The notes beneath the pieces were generated by a model, which ran no database searches, was not told where the DNA came from, and saw only the letters and a program-made list of their open reading frames with translations. The translations under genes and the position numbers were made by a program. Source: Prevotella sp. (GTDB lineage: Bacteria > Bacteroidota > Bacteroidia > Bacteroidales > Bacteroidaceae). From it: a stretch of 64,000 nt of DNA. Location: NCBI GenBank assembly GCA_017470055.1, contig JAFUFD010000013.1, positions 36,658 through 100,657 of the forward strand, read 5' to 3'. Below, one piece after another: positions 51,919 through 59,123 of this stretch; position 1 is the stretch's first letter, and every line of letters starts with the position of its first letter.

Positions 51919-53115
51919 ATGAAAAAGAAATTGCTATTCATGCTAACCCTGCTCGCCGGCTTTGCGACAGCGAATGCACAATCTGACCATTCCCGCACGA
52001 AGGTGGAGGTAAGTGCCACCGTCATGAAGGGTGGCGAGGGGACTATTACGGTAAACCTCACTAATCCGGATGTGACCTACTGTGGCTATCAGTTTGAGTT
52101 CGAACTGCCCGATGGTGTCAGTTTTGTAGAAACTGCAGTTGGGAGTGGTTTAGTTAAACAAACCAAAGGTGCTCGCCTTGATGACACACACTTGCTGAGT
52201 TCCTCTGTGGCAACCAGTAGGTTTACTGATCTCTCAAGTGCTAATATTCCCTATGCGGGTACAGAAGGCACACTGGTGACGATAGCCATCAAGGGCGACG
52301 AGAGCTTGAACATCGGCGATAAACTCACTGCCACCATCAGGAATATGGTGTTCACCCACTCCAGCACTGATGATGTCAAGCCTGCCGACTTTGACTTCGA
52401 TATTGAGGTCGTGGAGAATCGTCTCATCCTCGACGAGAACTCCACCACGGTACCAGAGGCCGCCACAGGCGTGAACGTAAAGGTGAAGCGCACCATCAAG
52501 GCTAACGAGTGGAGTACCATCTGCCTGCCGTTCGCCCTGTCAGAAGCACAGGTTAAGGCTGCTTTCGGTAGTGATGTGGAGGTGAAGGACTTCACAAGTT
52601 GGTCATCTGAGATGGATGATGTATCAGAAAAAATCATTAGTATTACATTAGGATTCACTTCTGTTTCAGCAATAGAGGCTAACCATCCCTATGTGATTAA
52701 GGTATCAAGTAATATCAGTGAGTTCAATGCGGATGGTGTGAATATTGCCCCAGAGGATGAGCCCACAAAACAAGTAGGAACCAGAAAAGGATACCGTGGA
52801 TATTTTATTGGCACCTATACTGCAGATACAGAAGTTCCTGAGGAGAATCTCTTTATCAGTGGCAATAAGTTTTGGTATTCAAATGGCACTACAAAGACGA
52901 AAGGATTCCGTGGCTTCTTTCAACTTGATGATGTATTGGCTGACATGACAGCCTCCGCTCGTGCTATTACCATCGTTGACGGTACCACAGGAATCAAGGT
53001 GGTCAATGCCGAGAGGTTGAGCGATGGTCTTTACTATGACCTCAGCGGTCGCCGTGTGGAGAATCCTGCTAAGGGCGTGTATATTGTGAATGGTAAGAAA
53101 GTTGTGGTTAAATAA
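51919..53115 (+). CDS. Secreted protein with cohesin-like domain
   Basis: Predicted 398-residue secreted protein with signal peptide ending ANAQ. Residues about 25-160 resemble the cohesin/carbohydrate-binding beta sandwich (TKVEVSATVMKGGEGTITVN, YCGYQFEFELPDGVSFVETA). The rest is beta-rich and the C-terminus (LSDGLYYDLSGRRVENPAKG, YIVNGKKVVVK) is a tail common in secreted Prevotella proteins, resembling a sorting or anchoring tail. It follows the dockerin-bearing BspA-like gene, so a cohesin-dockerin contact is an attractive but unproven idea. Confidence 0.72.
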   Translation: MKKKLLFMLTLLAGFATANAQSDHSRTKVEVSATVMKGGEGTITVNLTNPDVTYCGYQFEFELPDGVSFVETAVGSGLVKQTKGARLDDTHLLSSSVATSRFTDLSSANIPYAGTEGTLVTIAIKGDESLNIGDKLTATIRNMVFTHSSTDDVKPADFDFDIEVVENRLILDENSTTVPEAATGVNVKVKRTIKANEWSTICLPFALSEAQVKAAFGSDVEVKDFTSWSSEMDDVSEKIISITLGFTSVSAIEANHPYVIKVSSNISEFNADGVNIAPEDEPTKQVGTRKGYRGYFIGTYTADTEVPEENLFISGNKFWYSNGTTKTKGFRGFFQLDDVLADMTASARAITIVDGTTGIKVVNAERLSDGLYYDLSGRRVENPAKGVYIVNGKKVVVK

Positions 53116-53118
53116 ATG

Positions 53119-53125
53119 AAGGAGG
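53119..53125 (+). promoter_or_regulatory. Strong Shine-Dalgarno before small peptide 1
   Basis: AAGGAGG, seven bases before the ATG at 53133. Strong sites of this kind also precede the fimbrillin-like gene (AGGAGGAAGG near 53538) and mutB. Confidence 0.65.
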
Positions 53126-53132
53126 ACAAAGT

Positions 53133-53324
53133 ATGATGAAGAAGACATATATGACTCCCCAAGTGGAGATATTCCAGATAAAGGCTCCTATGCTGCTGAC
53201 AGGAAGTAACTCCATCATCTCCCCGGACTTGGACGGCTTGGATGGTTTCGGTGGTTTGGATACGGGTGGGGACAACGACCCTGCAAGTCGCCTTATAGAG
53301 GATTTCTTAGGATTCCCCATGTAA
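53133..53324 (+). CDS. Small acidic peptide 1 with LLxGS motif
   Basis: Predicted 63-residue protein. The first 26 residues (MMKKTYMTPQVEIFQIKAP, MLLTGSN) share with the next small gene the pattern K-x-Y-x-TP-x-x-EV followed by LLxGS, and the remainder is Gly/Asp-rich and acidic (DLDGLDGFGGLDTGGDNDP). No signal peptide or known domain. It has a strong ribosome-binding site. Similar short proteins with a conserved leader-like start and variable acidic tail are common in Prevotella, some compared with precursor peptides. Function unknown. Confidence 0.75.
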   Translation: MMKKTYMTPQVEIFQIKAPMLLTGSNSIISPDLDGLDGFGGLDTGGDNDPASRLIEDFLGFPM

Positions 53325-53365
53325 CATGCCATGAGTGTTTGTAATTTATAATTTAGTAAACAGTG

Positions 53366-53539
53366 ATGAGAAAGAAAATGTATGAGACTCCGACGATGGA
53401 AGTCGTCGACCTGCAGCAACATACTTGCTTGTTGGCAGGTAGTGGTACGGATGCTATATTGCCAGGATATGGTGATGGCGGTGATGAGGAATGGGGTAGT
53501 CGGCTCTTTGATGACTCAATGGACTTATTGTTAAAATAG
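53366..53539 (+). CDS. Small acidic peptide 2 with LLxGS motif
   Basis: Predicted 57-residue protein, MRKKMYETPTMEVVDLQQ onward, with LLAGS and then an acidic, Gly-rich tail (GYGDGGDEEWGSRLFDDS). It is a diverged paralogue of the 53133 gene in the first 30 residues only. The frame is open and uninterrupted and the next gene starts nine bases later with a strong ribosome-binding site, which supports that it is real. Function unknown; export or processing cannot be judged. Confidence 0.7.
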   Translation: MRKKMYETPTMEVVDLQQHTCLLAGSGTDAILPGYGDGGDEEWGSRLFDDSMDLLLK

Positions 53540-53548
53540 GAGGAAGGA

Positions 53549-54397
53549 ATGATGAAGAATATAAAGACAATGAAGAATCTTTGGATGGTCGCAGCCACTT
53601 TCATGGCAGGCATGGCACTGGCTGCTTGCTCTAATGAGGATGCCTTGACTCCTGTTGAGCCCGAATTGCCCCAGACTTATACCCTGCGTATTGACGCCAC
53701 ACAGGGTGGCGACGTAATGAGGGGACTCTCCGACGAGGGTACTACTGTCGCTGCTACCTGGGAGAGTACTGATGTCGTGGAGGTGTATAAGGGTGATGAC
53801 AAACTGGGTGAACTGACACCTGCGGACATCAGTGCCGACAAGACATCCTGCACGCTGACGGGTGAACTGGATACGGCTCCCACTGCTGGAGATAATCTGA
53901 CCCTCAAGTACAATACCAATGATTTCACCAATCAGGATGGTACCCTGACGGGAACGGCAAAGAGTATAGACAAGACGGCTAACTATCAGGAGGCAACGGT
54001 AACGGTGTCTGCCGTGGATGGACAGAAAATCACCACCACCGCCGCAACCTTCACTCCACAGTTTGCCATCTTCAAGTTTACGTTGGTAGAAAAAGATGAT
54101 GTCTCGAAGAAATTGAGTCCGACAACATTTAATATCGGCACTACGCTCTTTGGAGTGTTGCCTATTACTCTTCCTTTTGAGATACCATCCGCGTCCTATA
54201 CGGTCAATGGGGAGGGCGTACTCTATTTTGCAATACCCACTACCTATACGTATTCGGGTTTAAAAATTTCTCTTAGTGGTCTCGACTATACTTTCACATT
54301 CGAATATGATGGTCAGAATTATACCTGCTCAAAGAGTAGTCTTACATTTGTCGCAGGTAACTTCTACCGTGTGACTATGAAGATGACAAAAGAGTAG
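53549..54397 (+). CDS. Fimbrillin-like lipoprotein
   Basis: Predicted 282-residue lipoprotein with lipobox LAAC. The pattern after the Cys, VMRGLSDEGTTVAATWESTD then VVEVYKGDDKLGELT, fits fimbrillin-family (Mfa-like/FimA-type) proteins of Bacteroidales: a beta-sandwich with an early Arg (MRG) that can be a protease site for pilin maturation. The end is VAGNFYRVTMKMTKE. An alternative start lies at 53570 (MKNLWMVAATF). It is preceded by AGGAGGAAGG, an unusually strong ribosome-binding site. A surface pilus or adhesin role is expected from the family. Confidence 0.75.
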   Translation: MMKNIKTMKNLWMVAATFMAGMALAACSNEDALTPVEPELPQTYTLRIDATQGGDVMRGLSDEGTTVAATWESTDVVEVYKGDDKLGELTPADISADKTSCTLTGELDTAPTAGDNLTLKYNTNDFTNQDGTLTGTAKSIDKTANYQEATVTVSAVDGQKITTTAATFTPQFAIFKFTLVEKDDVSKKLSPTTFNIGTTLFGVLPITLPFEIPSASYTVNGEGVLYFAIPTTYTYSGLKISLSGLDYTFTFEYDGQNYTCSKSSLTFVAGNFYRVTMKMTKE

Positions 54398-54442
54398 ATG
54401 AGCAATAGTCTTGCGTTTCCAGTGTGAAAGCGTCGGTTGACA

Positions 54443-54521
54443 TGGAGTCAGCAGACCTGTCGACTGGAGTCAGCAAGTCTGTCGACTGGAGTCAGCAGGT
54501 CTGTCGACTGGAGTCGACAAG
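54443..54521. repeat. 22-base tandem repeat, about 3.6 units
   Basis: Three full 22-base units (54443-54464, 54465-54486, 54487-54508) of TGGAGTCAGCARRYCTGTCG plus AC, and a partial fourth. Each junction contains GACTGGAGTC, an inverted repeat, and GTCGAC. It lies between the fimbrillin-like gene and the next promoter. The period is not a multiple of three, so it is not coding. Confidence 0.85.
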
Positions 54522-54525
54522 TGAA

Positions 54526-54560
54526 AAGTGCCGTTGTAACGATTGGTTCCAATGGCACTT
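54526..54560 (+). terminator. Weak hairpin after tandem repeat
   Basis: AAGTGCC (54526-54532) pairs with GGCACTT (54554-54560), extended by TTG/CAA, followed by a T-rich stretch. Possible terminator of the surface-protein unit. Confidence 0.4.
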
Positions 54561-54574
54561 CTTATTGATTAAAT

Positions 54575-54605
54575 TTGGGATTTTAAAGGATAAAGTGTAT
54601 CTTTG
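54575..54605 (+). promoter_or_regulatory. Promoter of duplicated-domain secreted protein
   Basis: TTG (54575-54577), exactly 20 bases, TATCTTTG (54598-54605); the ATG follows at 54633. Confidence 0.75.
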
Positions 54606-54632
54606 TGGCGTGAAATCATAAACAGTGTATCA

Positions 54633-55730
54633 ATGCGAAAAGTTATAGTAGTAACGACTCTCCTGCTCACGATGGTGGGCTCGGCAGTGGCACAGACGGT
54701 CCATCAAGGGAGAGTGAAGTATATCCGTGAGAGATATGCCGAGGCGAAAGCGCAGGTCGCCGCCAATGGTCAGAACGGTACGGCACCGCTCGACGCGACC
54801 ATCACGCTGAGTAATCCCGAGCAGATTGACGAGGATTTTGTCTTGGACGACTGGACGGAGTTGAGATTCTATTTCAGCAAGGACCGCACAGGCCCCGCCA
54901 CCGGCAATGGCAATGCCGCCAGTTGCTATCTCGTCATCGAGAACAACACGTCAAACGGGCACACTCGTTATCGGGAGATACTCTTCGACTCGAACGAGGG
55001 CACGTTGCTCTTCTGCTATATGAAGGGCGTGACGGACGCTGGTTTTGAGGTGGAGACCCGCTACTACTATGGGGAGGACGGTCAACTCGTCGACCAGAGG
55101 CACAAGGTGGGAGGGCAGGATGCTGCCCCCGGTGCCCACACATGGAATGATGCGGACAGTGAGAAGGCTGTTGCAAAGAGTTACCTTGCCGCCTTTGACG
55201 CATTGATGAATAGTGGCAGTGCTGCTGCCGGCGAGTTCATTGGTAATGTGAAGGCGACGCCCAAGGCAGAGCGCATGAAGACTATCCGCAGTGCCTATGC
55301 CCAGGCAAAGCAGCAGATAGAGGCTGACGAGAAGATGGAGGATCCTCGCTATATGAAAGTCGTGGTCCACGACCAGACGATGGGTCCCCCCTATACCATC
55401 GAGATGAAATACAACTTCACCCAACTGCGACAGGGCGATGAGAAGAGGAACCACTGCTACTTCATCTCAGAGCACCGTCATCATAACATGATGGGAATGG
55501 ATCTCTATCGTGAGTTCCTCTTCGACACCAAGCGGGTAAACCTGATGTTCACCTATGGCGTGAGCCATGAGGAGGGAGAGAAGTTGGAGTCACGCCACTA
55601 TTTCGATGAGAACAACCGTTGCATCGAGGTCATCGGTCAGGAAGAGGGCGAGTCGGATGGCTCCATAGAGAAACGGATGGCGCAACAGTATCTGAAGATA
55701 TTTGACCTGATGGCGAATCCCACTGACTAA
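54633..55730 (+). CDS. Secreted protein with two homologous domains
   Basis: Predicted 365-residue secreted protein, signal peptide ending AVAQ. It consists of two related modules: about 25-175 (VKYIRERYAEAKAQVAANGQ ... RYREILFDSNEGTLLFCYMK) and about 215-360 (MKTIRSAYAQAKQQIEADEK ... LYREFLFDTKRVNLMFTYGV). Each starts with a charged helix and ends in a beta-rich part. I do not recognise the family. The start at 54633 gives a standard signal peptide; a GTG/ATG further upstream at 54603 lies in the promoter. It has its own promoter and ends at a strong bidirectional terminator. Confidence 0.7.
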   Translation: MRKVIVVTTLLLTMVGSAVAQTVHQGRVKYIRERYAEAKAQVAANGQNGTAPLDATITLSNPEQIDEDFVLDDWTELRFYFSKDRTGPATGNGNAASCYLVIENNTSNGHTRYREILFDSNEGTLLFCYMKGVTDAGFEVETRYYYGEDGQLVDQRHKVGGQDAAPGAHTWNDADSEKAVAKSYLAAFDALMNSGSAAAGEFIGNVKATPKAERMKTIRSAYAQAKQQIEADEKMEDPRYMKVVVHDQTMGPPYTIEMKYNFTQLRQGDEKRNHCYFISEHRHHNMMGMDLYREFLFDTKRVNLMFTYGVSHEEGEKLESRHYFDENNRCIEVIGQEEGESDGSIEKRMAQQYLKIFDLMANPTD

Positions 55731-55766
55731 AAAGAATCCCCAACCATTTGGCTGGGGATTCTTTTT
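55731..55766. terminator. Bidirectional terminator
   Basis: AAAGAATCCCCA pairs with TGGGGATTCTTT around a short loop, with T-rich flanks on both strands, between two converging genes. Confidence 0.85.
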
Positions 55767-55768
55767 GT

Positions 55769-57874
55769 TTATTTGAATCTCATATCTATGTTCTGCATGA
55801 TGAAGCCGTAGATATCGGCTTGCTCCTCTAAGACCTTGGCGAGGGGCTTGCCACCGCCATGTCCCGCTTTCGTGTCGATGCGGATGAGGACAGGGTTGCT
55901 GCCCTGATGGCATTCCTGTAAGGTGGCGGCGAACTTAAACGAGTGGGCAGGTACCACACGGTCGTCATGGTCTGCCGTCGTGACGAGGGTGGCGGGGTAG
56001 GAGGTTCCCGGCTTGAGGTTATGGAGCGGAGAGTAGCCACGCAGGTACTCGAACATCTCTTTGGAGTCCTCGCTGGTGCCGTAGTCAGGAGCCCAGTTCC
56101 AGCCAATGGTGAACTTATGGTAGCGCAGCATATCCATCACGCCCACTTGTGGGATGGCGACACGGAAGAGGTCGGGACGCTGTGTCATACAGGCTCCGAC
56201 GAGCAGTCCGCCATTAGAGCCGCCGACGATGGCAAGTTTGTCTTTGTTGGTGTATTGCTCCTTGATAAGCCATTCTGCGGCACCGATGAAGTCGTCGAAT
56301 ACATTCTGCTTGTGCGTCTTCGTACCAGCCTGGTGCCATTCCTCCCCATACTCGCCACCGCCACGGAGGGTTACCTGTGCATAGATGCCGCCATTCTCTA
56401 AGAACGGAATACGGGTGGCGGAGAAACTCGGACCCAGAGAGATGTTGAAACCGCCATAGCCATAGAGGTAGACGGGGTTCTTCCCATTGCGCCTCATCCC
56501 TTTCTTATAGGTCAGGAACATAGGGATGCGGGTGCCGTCCTTACTTTGGAAGAACACTTGCTCGCTGACGAAGTCGTCCTGTCGGAACTTGACACTTGGC
56601 TTCGCATAGAGGGTGCTCTCTCCCGTGGCGATATCATAGCGGTAGATAGTGCCAGGAACGGTAAACGAGGTGAAAGTATAGAAACACTCAGGCTCTTTCT
56701 CGTCACCCGTGAAGCCGACACTGCCGACAGAGGGAAGGGTCACCTCACGCAGTTGTTTCCCATCGAGGTCGTAGACATAGGCATGGTCAGAGGCATCCTT
56801 GCTATAGGTCAGGATCATCTTGCCGTTGATGACACTCACGTCGCTGAGTACGTTTTGTTGTTCTGCGACCAGTTCCTGCCAGTCCTGAACGCCAGGGTGA
56901 CGGATGTCTGCCGTCATGATATGGTTCTTGGGAGCCCCATAGTTGGTGAAGAGGAATATCTTATCTCCTTCCGTGTGGATAGGACTATAGCGATACTCCA
57001 TGTCTGCCGTCATCTGCGTGAACTGTGAGTTGGGTACACGCAAATCCCTCACGTAGAGATGGTTGCCGGCACCGGCACCGTCCTCGTAGAGAAACATCAT
57101 CGTCTCCTCGTCATTGGTGGAGGCGGTATAGAACCGCATGGGATAGGCGGCGTTCTGATAGAACAGCACGTCAGCCGACTGCGGTGTCCCTATCTTGTGA
57201 TAATAGATTTTATGTCCCGCATTGACATTCGAGAACTCCTTGCCCTTTGTCGGCGCATCATAGGCGCTATAGTAAAAGCCGTCACCCAGCCATGCCGCCC
57301 CAGAGAACTTAGCCCATTCGATATGGTCGTTAGTCAGTTGACCCGTGGCGAGGTCGATGACATAGAACTCCTGCCAGTCACTGCCAGAGCGTGAGACGGA
57401 GTAGGCGGCATATTTCCCGTTGTTGGAGAAATAGACCCCCTTGAGCGCCACCGTGCCGTCGGTGCTTAGTTTGTTCGGGTCCAAGAAGACACGGGGCTCT
57501 CCCCCTAACTCATCCATCACGTACATGACATACTGGTTCTGCAGACCGTCATTCTTATAGAAATACCATTTCCCATGATGTTTCACAGGAGCCGATAGTT
57601 TCTCGTAGTTCGACACCTCAGTCAGTCGCTTGAGTAGTTTCTGGCGGAAGGGAATCTTGCTGAGATAGTCATTGGTCACCTTGTTCTCTGCCTCCACCCA
57701 TGCCGCCGTCTTGGCACTGGTGTCATTCTCCAGCCATCGGTATGGGTCGGCGACCTCCGTACCGAAATAGTTGTCTACGGTACCGTCCTTGTCTGCCTTA
57801 GGGTATTGGATGCCTTGTGCCGACGCTGATACGGTTGTTAGTGTTGCCATTGTCATTAGAACGATTTTTCTCAT
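55769..57874 (-). CDS. Prolyl oligopeptidase (S9A), secreted
   Basis: Predicted 701-residue serine peptidase with a signal peptide (cleavage after ASA). The N-terminal part holds the beta-propeller typical of prolyl oligopeptidases. The C-terminal catalytic domain has GGSNGG (Ser553), the Asp in TTADHDDRVVP (about 637) and His in KAGHGGG (672), an intact triad. The segment GYGGFNISLGPSFSATRIPF is also typical. It cleaves short proline-containing peptides. Encoded three bases after HemW in the same direction. Periplasmic location is inferred from the signal peptide. Confidence 0.93.
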   Translation of the reverse strand: MRKIVLMTMATLTTVSASAQGIQYPKADKDGTVDNYFGTEVADPYRWLENDTSAKTAAWVEAENKVTNDYLSKIPFRQKLLKRLTEVSNYEKLSAPVKHHGKWYFYKNDGLQNQYVMYVMDELGGEPRVFLDPNKLSTDGTVALKGVYFSNNGKYAAYSVSRSGSDWQEFYVIDLATGQLTNDHIEWAKFSGAAWLGDGFYYSAYDAPTKGKEFSNVNAGHKIYYHKIGTPQSADVLFYQNAAYPMRFYTASTNDEETMMFLYEDGAGAGNHLYVRDLRVPNSQFTQMTADMEYRYSPIHTEGDKIFLFTNYGAPKNHIMTADIRHPGVQDWQELVAEQQNVLSDVSVINGKMILTYSKDASDHAYVYDLDGKQLREVTLPSVGSVGFTGDEKEPECFYTFTSFTVPGTIYRYDIATGESTLYAKPSVKFRQDDFVSEQVFFQSKDGTRIPMFLTYKKGMRRNGKNPVYLYGYGGFNISLGPSFSATRIPFLENGGIYAQVTLRGGGEYGEEWHQAGTKTHKQNVFDDFIGAAEWLIKEQYTNKDKLAIVGGSNGGLLVGACMTQRPDLFRVAIPQVGVMDMLRYHKFTIGWNWAPDYGTSEDSKEMFEYLRGYSPLHNLKPGTSYPATLVTTADHDDRVVPAHSFKFAATLQECHQGSNPVLIRIDTKAGHGGGKPLAKVLEEQADIYGFIMQNIDMRFK

Positions 57875-57877
57875 ATC

Positions 57878-58996
57878 TTATATAAATATTAATGAACTCA
57901 TGATGTCGTCGCTGACGAAAAGTCCCTTGCGGGTCAGTATCAGATGAGAGCCCTCTCGTCTCAGCAGTCCTTGGTCGATATACTGTTGCGCCTCATGCTC
58001 GCAATAGGTGCGATGTCTGGCGGAGAGTGTGTCAAGGTCAAGTCCCTCGCTGGTGCGAAGGGCAACGGTGATGCGGTCGTTGTAATGGGTGTCCTCGTCG
58101 ATCTCCTCCCGTTCTGAGGGAATCTCCCCACGTTCTATCGCCTCCATATACGCTTGGAGGTCGGCTACGTTCCACTGTCGGCTCTTGAGGTCATAGGAAT
58201 GGGCTGCGGCACCCATTCCGATATAGGGACTGTCCTGCCAGTAACTGCTATTATGCCGGGAGCGGAATCCAGGCTTGGCGAAGTTCGATATCTCATAGTG
58301 CTCGTAGCCTGCCGCAGTCAGTTTGTCAATTAGCAGTTCGTACATCTGGCGCTCCAGTTCCTCGTCAGGAAGCGGAGCAGTGACGCTTGTCGGACGGCTA
58401 TGGAGCATCTTGTGTAATGGCGTTCCCTCCTCTATCATCAGGCAATAGGCGGAGAGGTGCTCCACGTTAAGGGCGAGAGCGGTGTCAATGTCTTGTTCCC
58501 AATCCGCAAGGGTCTCGTTGGGGAAGCCGTACATCAGGTCGACGCTGATGTTCTGGATGCCCGCCTCACGGAGCCGTTGGACGGCAAGGGGGACTTGGGC
58601 AGCGGTATGTCGGCGATGGAGGAAGCGCAGACGCTCGTCGTCGAAGGTCTGGGCACCCATGCTTATCCTGTTGATGCCTTGCTGCGACAGGGTTGTGGCA
58701 TACGCTATGGTAACATCGTCGGGATTGACCTCGATGGTGACTTCCCGCTCTCCGTCTCCATATACCTTATTTATATATAGGAAGAGTTGGCGCAGTTGGT
58801 CGGTAGTGAGTTGCGAGGGGGTGCCGCCTCCGAGGTAGATAGTCTCCAGATGCTCTTTTCTCTCTCCTCTTATCTCCATTTCCCGGCATACCGCATCCAC
58901 ATAGCGTTGCCTCCATCTCAGGTCGGTGGTGGAGTAGAAACCGCAGTAGATGCAGCGGCTTTTGCAAAAGGGAATATGGATATAGAGTCCCGCCAT
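57878..58996 (-). CDS. hemW: HemW-like radical SAM heme chaperone
   Basis: Predicted 372-residue cytoplasmic radical SAM protein starting MAGLYIHIPFCKSRCIYCGF, with CKSRCIYC as the CX3CX2C cluster motif. Further family segments are YLGGGTPSQLTTDQL and SAYCLMIEEGTPLHKML. Members were long annotated as oxygen-independent coproporphyrinogen III oxidase; the HemW group instead binds and delivers heme. Heme binding cannot be read from the sequence. It heads a two-gene unit with the prolyl oligopeptidase. Confidence 0.87.
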   Translation of the reverse strand: MAGLYIHIPFCKSRCIYCGFYSTTDLRWRQRYVDAVCREMEIRGERKEHLETIYLGGGTPSQLTTDQLRQLFLYINKVYGDGEREVTIEVNPDDVTIAYATTLSQQGINRISMGAQTFDDERLRFLHRRHTAAQVPLAVQRLREAGIQNISVDLMYGFPNETLADWEQDIDTALALNVEHLSAYCLMIEEGTPLHKMLHSRPTSVTAPLPDEELERQMYELLIDKLTAAGYEHYEISNFAKPGFRSRHNSSYWQDSPYIGMGAAAHSYDLKSRQWNVADLQAYMEAIERGEIPSEREEIDEDTHYNDRITVALRTSEGLDLDTLSARHRTYCEHEAQQYIDQGLLRREGSHLILTRKGLFVSDDIMSSLIFI

Positions 58997-59014
58997 CAGA
59001 TTACTATTTACTTA

Positions 59015-59022
59015 CAAAAGTA
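59015..59022 (-). promoter_or_regulatory. Promoter -7 box of hemW unit
   Basis: Minus-strand TACTTTTG, 19 bases before the start codon. On the plus strand the EF-G2 gene shows only a weak match (TAATTTTA near 59076). Confidence 0.45.
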
Positions 59023-59123
59023 CTAATAAAGTTTAATATTTGAAAGTGTTTTTAGGTTTTTCGCATGAAAATGACTAATTTTATCGTCGCTTATCGAATA
59101 GTTAAACCTAAAACATAACCGAT

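Noticed and set aside
54443-54521. Possible CRISPR array
   Set aside because: Units are directly adjacent with no spacers, so this is a plain tandem repeat.
54424-54621. Plus-strand frame of about 65 codons over the 22-base tandem repeat
   Set aside because: The repeat period is not a multiple of three and the frame overlaps the next promoter; unlikely to be translated.
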